A program made the position numbers and the translations under genes. 5,670 nucleotides of DNA, taken from assembly GCA_013824385.1 (NCBI GenBank), contig PNNU01000248.1, forward strand, positions 1 to 5,670, in the 5' to 3' direction. The notes under the pieces are model-generated. The model saw nothing but the letters and a program-made list of their open reading frames with translations. It had not been told where the DNA came from and did not search any database. Of this stretch, positions 1 to 4,516 are shown one piece after another. Positions within the stretch are counted from its first letter, which is position 1. Each line of letters begins with the position of its first letter. Origin of the DNA: Anaerolinea sp. Lineage in GTDB: Bacteria > Chloroflexota > Anaerolineae > Anaerolineales > Anaerolineaceae.

Positions 1-2
1 CT

Positions 3-317
3 TTATGGATCTTCAGACAAGCCTTTTTAGCAGGCAAAGAGAACCTCGGATTTCTCACCGGCAAGAGCGCCGACCCCGAGGATGTGAAGATATTTATTGC
101 CGCCGCTGAAGAGATCCCCGGGGTGCTGCGTGTACATCACATCATGACCGACTACGTCGGTCCACGTTTGATGCTTGACCTGCATATCAACGTGGAAGGC
201 AGCAAAACATTGATCGAAGTGCATGATATTACTGACCTGGTGATTCGGAGACTTGAAGAGTTCCCTGACGTTGATCGGGCATACGTCCACGTCGAACCGG
301 ACGACTGGGTGGATTAA
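3..317 (+). CDS. Cation diffusion facilitator (CDF) metal exporter, C-terminal cytoplasmic domain (5' truncated)
   Basis: The reading frame is open from the left edge, so this is the 3' end of a longer gene; 104 residues remain. CDF proteins are inner-membrane dimers that export Zn2+, Fe2+ or similar cations in exchange for protons, and their cytoplasmic C-terminal domain binds metal and stabilises the dimer. The visible part begins with the post-membrane linker (ENLGFLTGKSADPE, residues 13-26) and then has the alpha-beta ferredoxin-like C-terminal domain. Histidines fall where YiiP has its regulatory zinc ligands: H45 (VHHIMT), H61 (DLHINV), H74 (EVHDIT) and H96 (YVHVEP). The acidic ligand after the last His is E98 instead of the Asp of YiiP. 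The transmembrane part and the transport site lie outside the window, so metal specificity cannot be told. An internal GTG at 84 is not a credible start, because it would cut into the domain. An intrinsic terminator follows 27 nt after the stop. Confidence 0.9.
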   Translation, partial: LWIFRQAFLAGKENLGFLTGKSADPEDVKIFIAAAEEIPGVLRVHHIMTDYVGPRLMLDLHINVEGSKTLIEVHDITDLVIRRLEEFPDVDRAYVHVEPDDWVD

Positions 318-344
318 ATATATAAATATTGAGAGATTTTGGAG

Positions 345-368
345 TGCGGCTTAGCCCGCATTTTTTTT
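345..368 (+). terminator. Rho-independent terminator after the CDF gene
   Basis: A perfect 5-bp G+C-rich stem (TGCGG at 345-349, CCGCA at 356-360) with a 6-nt loop is followed directly by eight T residues (361-368). It lies 27 nt after the CDF stop codon, so it most likely ends that transcript and separates it from the lipoprotein gene. Confidence 0.8.
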
Positions 369-444
369 GTTATACAATAACACTAGCATAGTTTTTAAAA
401 TGATAACTATCAAGGTATATTTGAACTTAAGGTAGGGGAAAAGT

Positions 445-1464
445 ATGAATAAGAAACTGATCACGGGGATAATAATTATTGTTCTGGTCTTATCAGCCTG
501 CCAAGTTCTGAAAAATACCGTGGCTGTTGAACCTGCAGGTCCGACTTTAACGCCAAGTATTGAAACAGCCACTAATACAAGACAACCTACAAAAACTGCA
601 ACCGCTATCCCACCAACCGGGACAGCAGATATCCAAGCCATGCAGACCCAACAAGCGGATGATCTGCTTCAAGCCGAGATGGATAATTTTCCTTATCAAT
701 GTATAGATCCTGGAAACAAGTTGTTTTCAAATGGTAAAAACTGGCTGGCGATCGAATGCGGTCCTGCCAATAATCAATCACTAGAAATTCTTAATAAATC
801 AGGAATACGATGGATTCTACCTTTTTCAGATTACATTCCACATGGATTAACTAATGATGGATCTACTCCTTTTGGAAGGTTGATTCCAATTCAATGGACC
901 AAGAACGAGGAATATCTCTATTTTGTTTCTCATGTTCATGCAGATGGAGGTGGAATATGTTTTTACGGTATGGGTGACCTTGGTCTTTTTCGAATTAACC
1001 TGAATAATAGGAATATTAAAACAATATTGCCATTAACAACAAAAGCAAATTTTTATTACCTCTCTTTTTCACCTGATGGACGGTGGTTAGCATATGGGAT
1101 CGACAAACTTTTCATTCTTGATTTGCAAACGGGAAAAAGAATAGAAATTAACGTTGAATCTGATTTTGGTAACTTGACTTGGTCTCCTGACAGTTCCAAA
1201 TTAGCATTTGCAACCTGCCAAACCACGAATGATGGAACCCTAGTAGATAAATCCGCAATACAGTTCTTTTCAATGAATAATCGTATTTTACAGACAATAT
1301 TCGAAGAAAAGGATCGTTTCTTTGTAATTTACTCAAGCGATAATCAAAAAATGGAAATACTAAGCCAAGATTCAGTGAATTATGCAGATATTGTTGAATA
1401 TTATTATGATTGGTCCTCAGAAGAATTAAAACAAATTACACTTACGCCAACACCTATGCAGTAA
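445..1464 (+). CDS. Secreted lipoprotein with Thr/Pro-rich linker and WD40/TolB-like beta-propeller repeats
   Basis: The 339-aa product starts with a lipoprotein signal peptide: MNKK, a hydrophobic stretch (residues 5-16) and the lipobox LSAC with the lipidated Cys at 19. Residues 33-60 form a Thr/Pro-rich, low-complexity linker typical of Chloroflexota exported proteins. The rest looks like a partial or diverged beta-propeller. There are two clear PD40-type repeats, FSPDGRWLAY (208-217) and WSPDSSKLAF (246-255), and two weaker ones, QWTKNEEYLYF (150-160) and YDWSSEELKQ (321-330). Such propellers usually bind proteins or ligands at the cell surface; no catalytic motif is visible. Four Cys besides C19 (86, 105, 172, 258) could form disulphides. 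The start is supported by AGGGGA at 434-439, 5 nt before the ATG. The gene is markedly A+T-rich compared with the transporter genes in this window. It appears to be monocistronic, with a terminator upstream and the next gene 49 nt downstream. The ligand is unknown. Confidence 0.85.
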   Translation: MNKKLITGIIIIVLVLSACQVLKNTVAVEPAGPTLTPSIETATNTRQPTKTATAIPPTGTADIQAMQTQQADDLLQAEMDNFPYQCIDPGNKLFSNGKNWLAIECGPANNQSLEILNKSGIRWILPFSDYIPHGLTNDGSTPFGRLIPIQWTKNEEYLYFVSHVHADGGGICFYGMGDLGLFRINLNNRNIKTILPLTTKANFYYLSFSPDGRWLAYGIDKLFILDLQTGKRIEINVESDFGNLTWSPDSSKLAFATCQTTNDGTLVDKSAIQFFSMNNRILQTIFEEKDRFFVIYSSDNQKMEILSQDSVNYADIVEYYYDWSSEELKQITLTPTPMQ

Positions 1465-1513
1465 TTAATACCTTGCCATATCTGTCACTTTCAAAACCGT
1501 GTATTATTATCAT

Positions 1514-1888
1514 ATGGAAACCCTCCCTCTCCATTTTTATGATGACCCGATAGAAGTCATCTTCAAGGTGCCTCCCACCTATGAAAAGAGCCCGGACTGT
1601 CCGCAGGGGTTCATCTGGCGCGGAGTCAGTTATTTGATTACAGAAGTGCTTGAGGAATGGGTGGATTTTGAACGCCGCGGAAGAAATGGCCGCAATATGA
1701 AACCCACACACCTGGCTTCAGCCCGCATCAAGGGGTCTTGGGGAGTGGGGCGTTATTGTTTCCGTGTAAAAACCGACTCGAATCAATATTTTGAGCTTTA
1801 TTATGACCGCGCGCCTGAAGATTGTGATGACCGCAAAGGCAACTGGTTCCTTAAAGGGGAAAGAAAACCTGCATTTACTGAAGAATAA
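1514..1888 (+). CDS. DUF6504-type small cytoplasmic protein
   Basis: The product is 124 aa, soluble and without signal peptide or membrane segments. It matches from memory the DUF6504 pattern: an N-terminal 'PLxxYxxPIxVxF' strand (residues 5-17), an FIWRG turn (33-37), EEWVDFERRGR (47-57), the GSWGVGRYCFRV core (74-85) and the YYDRAPEDCDDRKGNWFL signature (97-113). The function is not established. In Actinobacteria I recall homologues near Y-family polymerase/DnaE2 mutagenesis genes, but no such neighbour is present here. The ATG at 1514 is chosen because homologues begin only a few residues before this strand; an in-frame GTG at 1499 would add five residues (MYYYH). Neither start has a Shine-Dalgarno sequence. 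A TATTAT at 1502-1507 lies 6 nt before the ATG, so a leaderless message is possible. Family assignment is fairly confident; the start and role are not. Confidence 0.75.
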   Translation: METLPLHFYDDPIEVIFKVPPTYEKSPDCPQGFIWRGVSYLITEVLEEWVDFERRGRNGRNMKPTHLASARIKGSWGVGRYCFRVKTDSNQYFELYYDRAPEDCDDRKGNWFLKGERKPAFTEE

Positions 1889-1941
1889 ACATAACTAATA
1901 AATATAATTAATAATTTTAACAAATTTCTTTAATTATTTCA

Positions 1942-1976
1942 AATATCATATTGACTTTTTTAATTTTCGTGATATT
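1942..1976. promoter_or_regulatory. Inverted repeat bracketing the promoter (candidate operator)
   Basis: AATATCA (1942-1948) and TGATATT (1970-1976) are exact reverse complements separated by 21 nt. The left arm ends 2 nt before the -35 box and the right arm overlaps the -10 box. The placement would suit a repressor that blocks RNA polymerase, with the zinc-ribbon/HTH protein encoded at 2265 as the obvious candidate. The region is very A+T-rich, so a 7-bp dyad could arise by chance. Confidence 0.3.
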
Positions 1977-1978
1977 AT
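1951..1978 (+). promoter_or_regulatory. Sigma-70-like promoter for the small-ORF/DUF2089/SHOCT operon
   Basis: TTGACT at 1951-1956 and TATTAT at 1973-1978 are one mismatch each from the -35 and -10 consensus, with a 16-nt spacer. The 60 nt upstream are almost pure A/T, resembling an UP element. Transcription would begin near 1984-1986, about 40 nt before the first gene's ATG at 2028. No other promoter of similar quality is seen before the following genes. Confidence 0.6.
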
Positions 1979-2017
1979 TATTTCGGAAGGCTTAACGCTG
2001 GATTGGTTTTCTGAAAT

Positions 2018-2022
2018 GAGGA
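2018..2022 (+). promoter_or_regulatory. Ribosome binding site that decides the start of the 73-aa gene
   Basis: GAGGA lies 5 nt before the ATG at 2028. It overlaps the alternative ATG at 2016, which itself has no suitably spaced Shine-Dalgarno (GGAAGG at 1985-1990 is 25 nt away). The later ATG is therefore preferred. Confidence 0.6.
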
Positions 2023-2027
2023 ATCAT

Positions 2028-2249
2028 ATGTACAAAATGATCTATGAACTGAATTACCGAAAATCTAAATACAGGCTGGACATACCCGGTTTACCCTCGG
2101 AATTTAAGGATGTTTTGATTAATATCCCTTATACTTCTCCAAAGACACTATCCAGATTATTGCTGGCGCTGGCAGATCAATTGATCAAAACCGGAAACGC
2201 TATTAGGCATTCACAAGTAAAATTAAACAAACAAGAAACCTATTATTAG
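2028..2249 (+). CDS. Small protein of unknown function, first gene of the DUF2089 operon
   Basis: I do not recognise this 73-aa protein. It has no signal peptide and no Cys, so it is not a zinc ribbon, and it is basic. The N-terminal half is rich in Tyr, Lys and Arg (YELNYRKSKYRLDIPGLP, residues 5-22) and likely extended or strand-like. After a short loop (NIPYTSPK, 32-39), residues 40-60 (LSRLLLALADQLIKTGN...) form a probable amphipathic helix. The C-terminus is polar (HSQVKLNKQETYY). It could be a small adaptor or DNA-binding accessory protein, but no motif proves this. It follows a good promoter and has a clear GAGGA Shine-Dalgarno. Its stop is only 15 nt before the DUF2089 start, on the same strand, which argues for co-transcription. 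The gene is A+T-rich. Evidence that it is real comes from the promoter, the RBS and operon spacing, not from homology. An upstream in-frame ATG at 2016 would add MRNH. Confidence 0.6.
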   Translation: MYKMIYELNYRKSKYRLDIPGLPSEFKDVLINIPYTSPKTLSRLLLALADQLIKTGNAIRHSQVKLNKQETYY

Positions 2250-2264
2250 AAAAACGAGGCACGC

Positions 2265-2687
2265 ATGGTAAACAAATCTCTGAGTAAATGTCCGGTATGT
2301 GATGAAGACCTGGTGGTCACACGCTTGTACTGCGTTAATTGCAACACGACCATAGAAGGCCATTTCGTCGCCGAACACACTCCTTTTGGACATCTCAGCG
2401 CTGAACAAATGCAATTCCTGCTCACCTTCGTCCGCTGTGAGGGAAAGCTAAACCGCATGGAAGATGAGATGAAATTATCCTATCCCACCCTACGCAGCCG
2501 TTTGGTTGAAATCGTACGGGCGCTCGGCTATGAACCCGGCAAGGAAGAAACCCCCGCCCAGCTTTCTGCTGAAGAACGGCGCGCCATCCTCGAAGACCTA
2601 GATCAAGGCACCATCACCTGGGACGAAGCCCAGGCCAGATTACGAGGCGAGAAATATGTTGAATCAAAAACGGCGCAGGCAGACTAA
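2265..2687 (+). CDS. DUF2089-family zinc-ribbon/HTH putative transcriptional regulator
   Basis: The product has 140 aa in three parts. Residues 9-26 are a four-cysteine zinc ribbon, CPVC (9-12) and CVNC (23-26). Residues 44-88 match the DUF2089 helix-turn-helix-like region: LSAEQMQFLLTFVRCEGKL, then SYPTLRSRLVEIVRAL as the probable recognition helix (72-87). Residues 100-127 are a SHOCT-like short helical module, ending EEAQARLRG-like (actual D120-EAQARLRG). This order is typical of DUF2089 proteins, which are presumed cytoplasmic DNA-binding regulators, although their targets are mostly unknown. The start is supported by GAGG at 2256-2259, 5 nt before the ATG. The gene begins 15 nt after the small protein's stop, and its own stop is 2 nt before the next ATG, so all three genes are very likely one transcript with translational coupling. 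Autoregulation through the dyad at 1942-1976 is a plausible guess. Confidence 0.88.
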   Translation: MVNKSLSKCPVCDEDLVVTRLYCVNCNTTIEGHFVAEHTPFGHLSAEQMQFLLTFVRCEGKLNRMEDEMKLSYPTLRSRLVEIVRALGYEPGKEETPAQLSAEERRAILEDLDQGTITWDEAQARLRGEKYVESKTAQAD

Positions 2688-2689
2688 TC

Positions 2690-3085
2690 ATGGCCACCAG
2701 CGAAGAGCGATTAAAAGTACTTAAGATGGTTCAGGAAGGCAAGATCACCCCTGAAATGGCAGCCGAATTGTTAAAAGCTCTGGATGCCAGCGCCAAAAAG
2801 CCTGCTCAGGAAGAATCCGTAAATAACGTGTTTCCAGGGCGGGATGGCGGCAAATTCTTTAGAGTGCGAGTCACCGACACAGATACCGGCCGCACCAGGG
2901 TAAACGTACGCCTGCCGTTGGGCATGGTCAATGCCGGTGTGCGTATGGGCATGCGCTTTTCACCTGAAGTTGAAGGCCTGGATGCCGCCAAGCTGGCCGA
3001 AGCGCTTGCCAAAGGCGAAACCGGTCAAATCATGGATATTTATGATGATGAAGACGGCGAACACGTAGAAGTCTACATCGAATAA
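2690..3085 (+). CDS. SHOCT-like domain protein (YvlB/LiaX N-terminal-like module)
   Basis: The product has 131 aa. Residues 2-31 (TSEERLKVLKMVQEGKITPE, then MAAELLKAL) form a SHOCT-like two-helix module of the kind found at the C-terminus of DUF2089 proteins and the N-terminus of YvlB/LiaX proteins. After a polar linker (32-54), residues 55-131 form a small alpha/beta domain: FFRVRVTDTDTGRTRVNVRLP strands (56-76), the conserved GMVNAGVRMGMRF segment (78-90), helices around DAAKLAEALAKGETG (98-112) and a final acidic strand (IYDDEDGEHVEVYIE). It is shorter than YvlB/LiaX proteins because the DUF4097 beta-helix is absent. There are no membrane segments or signal peptide, so it is cytoplasmic. 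YvlB/LiaX-type proteins act in envelope-stress responses in Firmicutes; transfer of that role to this protein is inference only. Two nucleotides separate it from the DUF2089 gene. No strong Shine-Dalgarno is present, consistent with coupled translation. Confidence 0.8.
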   Translation: MATSEERLKVLKMVQEGKITPEMAAELLKALDASAKKPAQEESVNNVFPGRDGGKFFRVRVTDTDTGRTRVNVRLPLGMVNAGVRMGMRFSPEVEGLDAAKLAEALAKGETGQIMDIYDDEDGEHVEVYIE

Positions 3086-3120
3086 ACCCCTAAAACGTAT
3101 ATTGAACGAAAACAATAGAC

Positions 3121-3139
3121 CGCTGGCTTGCGCCAAGCG
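3121..3139 (+). other. Hairpin in the gap between the SHOCT-like gene and the transporter
   Basis: CGCT-GGC (3121-3127) pairs with GCC-(A)-AGCG (3132-3139) around a TTGC tetraloop, giving 7 bp with one bulged A. It is followed by TGCTGTTTAA with no real T-run, so it is a poor intrinsic terminator. It may be an attenuator, an mRNA processing or stability element, or meaningless. Confidence 0.35.
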
Positions 3140-3168
3140 TGCTGTTTAATATTGCAAAGTGAGGATAA

Positions 3169-4446
3169 ATGGAAAACACAACCTACGAAATTGGACCCAA
3201 TTGGATGAAGAAGTTCATCCCCATATGGTCAGCACAACTCTTTTCTCTTTTAGGCAGCAGCCTGGTGCAGTTCGCCCTCATCTGGTGGATCACCCAGCAA
3301 ACAGGGTCGGCAGCCTACCTGGCCATGGCCACCCTTGTTGCGGTGCTGCCCGAGGTGCTGCTTTCACCTTTTGCCGGCGCCCTTGTGGATAGACTCAATC
3401 GCCGTTACGTGATGATCGCGGCTGACACACTCATTGCCCTTTTCACCTTAAGCCTTGCGGTTCTCTTCGCGTTGGGGCTTGTACAAGTTTGGCATGTTTT
3501 TGTAGTCATGTTCCTGCGCGCTTTGGGTAGTGTTTTCCACTGGCCAGCGATGCAAGCCTCAACTTCATTGATGGTGCCCGAAAAACACCTCGCGCGGGTA
3601 GCTGGTATCAACCAGGCGCTGCGCGGCAGCCTCAACATAGTCGCACCTCCACTTGGCGCGCTGCTGATGTCCGTTTTGAAGTTCTACCAGGTCATTTCTG
3701 TGGATGTGGTCACAGCCATCATCGCCATCACTCCCCTGCTCTTTATCCGCATTCCCCAGCCCGTGCGCGCGGATGCAGGTATCGTGATTACCCCCAAGGT
3801 GCTGCTGCGGGATGTGGTTGAAGGTTTCAAATATATGAAAAACTGGAAGGGGCTGCTCTATCTCACTTTTCTGGCGGCCATGTTAAATTTTTTGCTGGCG
3901 CCAGCAGGAACGCTTATGCCGTTAATGGTTACTCAGCATTTCAATGCCGGGGTATGGGAACTCAGCGCCTTGGAATCGAGTATGGGAATTGGTGTCGTAA
4001 TTGGCGGTCTATTATTAGGGGTCTGGGGAGGCTTCAAAAGTAAAATCATCACCAGCCTGACAGGTGTCATCGGCCTTGGCCTGGGTGTGCTAATCTTCGG
4101 CCTCGCCCCGGCCAACGCCTTCTGGATGGCGATTGTCGGCATGGTGCTTCTGGGATTCATGAACCCGATTGCCAACGGTCCGCTGCAAGCGATCATGCAA
4201 AGCAAGGTGGCGCCTGAAATGCAGGGCCGCGTGATGGGTACAACCGGAGCACTGTGTTCAGCCATGATGCCCCTTTCCATGATGGTAGTGGCACCCGTGG
4301 CGGAATTCTTAGGTCTTCGCGTCTGGTACTGGGTGGGCGGCAGCCTGACCGTCTTGATCGGCCTGGCAGCGCTGTTCATTCCCTCGATCATGGCGCTGGA
4401 TAGTACACAAAAAGACGTCTCAACTGCGGAGATCGCGGCGGATTAA
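3169..4446 (+). CDS. MFS transporter, MFS_3/DHA3-type (macrolide or drug efflux-like)
   Basis: The product has 425 aa, a normal length for a 12-helix major facilitator of the inner membrane. Hydrophobic segments can be read at about 17-41, 46-72, 79-104, 107-124, 150-170, 173-194, 226-254, 267-288, 292-312, 317-334, 356-378 and 384-408. The loop after TM2 has the MFS motif A pattern, GALVDRLNRR (70-79). The VPEKHLARVAGINQALRG stretch (136-153) and the second-half counterpart PEMQGRVMG (349-357) are typical of the EntS/MefA/TetV-like group, which exports drugs or siderophores by proton antiport. The substrate cannot be named from sequence. The start is fixed by GAGGA at 3161-3165, just before the ATG. 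The gene is strongly G+C-rich compared with the lipoprotein gene. It follows the SHOCT-like gene on the same strand after 83 nt, so co-regulation is possible but unproven. An IS481 element begins about 21 nt after its stop; the C-terminus appears complete. Confidence 0.92.
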   Translation: MENTTYEIGPNWMKKFIPIWSAQLFSLLGSSLVQFALIWWITQQTGSAAYLAMATLVAVLPEVLLSPFAGALVDRLNRRYVMIAADTLIALFTLSLAVLFALGLVQVWHVFVVMFLRALGSVFHWPAMQASTSLMVPEKHLARVAGINQALRGSLNIVAPPLGALLMSVLKFYQVISVDVVTAIIAITPLLFIRIPQPVRADAGIVITPKVLLRDVVEGFKYMKNWKGLLYLTFLAAMLNFLLAPAGTLMPLMVTQHFNAGVWELSALESSMGIGVVIGGLLLGVWGGFKSKIITSLTGVIGLGLGVLIFGLAPANAFWMAIVGMVLLGFMNPIANGPLQAIMQSKVAPEMQGRVMGTTGALCSAMMPLSMMVVAPVAEFLGLRVWYWVGGSLTVLIGLAALFIPSIMALDSTQKDVSTAEIAAD

Positions 4447-4475
4447 TTTGGTAGGGGTTCGTTGCAATGTATACA

Positions 4476-4514
4476 GCAACATGGGTAACAGGTTGTGCAA
4501 CCACATAGGTAACA
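4476..4514. repeat. Two direct repeats in the IS terminus (probable transposase binding sites)
   Basis: ACATGGGTAACA (4479-4490) and ACATAGGTAACA (4503-4514) match at 11 of 12 positions and are 24 nt apart. Each is preceded by GCAAC (4476-4480 and 4497-4501). Between them lies a short dyad, GGTTG-TG-CAACC (4491-4502). Repeated sites close to an IS end usually bind the transposase; that role is inferred. Confidence 0.6.
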
Positions 4515-4516
4515 CT

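Noticed and set aside
351..641. Minus-strand 96-aa hydrophobic reading frame overlapping the lipoprotein start
   Set aside because: It is the complement of the signal peptide and Thr-rich linker of the lipoprotein and runs through the terminator; it has no RBS or family resemblance.
1454..1711. Minus-strand 85-aa reading frame across the DUF6504-type gene
   Set aside because: The plus-strand frame carries recognisable family motifs; the antisense frame has none.
1889..2015. A+T-rich stretch as a replication origin or CRISPR leader
   Set aside because: There are no DnaA-box clusters, iterons or repeat-spacer pattern; a promoter with an A+T-rich upstream element explains it.
3102..3152. Separate promoter for the MFS gene
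   Set aside because: TTGAAC at 3102 has no -10 box at a suitable distance, and TAATAT at 3147 has no -35; nothing convincing could be assembled.
3159..3392. Plus-strand 77-aa reading frame starting just before the MFS gene
   Set aside because: It overlaps the MFS gene in another frame, with its ATG before or inside the MFS Shine-Dalgarno region and no recognisable content.
3933..4391. Minus-strand 152-aa reading frame inside the MFS gene
   Set aside because: It is a complement shadow of a G+C-rich membrane-protein gene, Pro/Thr-rich with no domain. The plus-strand MFS reading is unambiguous.
4491..4502. GGTTG/CAACC dyad as a terminator for the MFS gene
   Set aside because: The stem is short with a 2-nt loop and no T-run on either strand; it belongs to the IS terminus.
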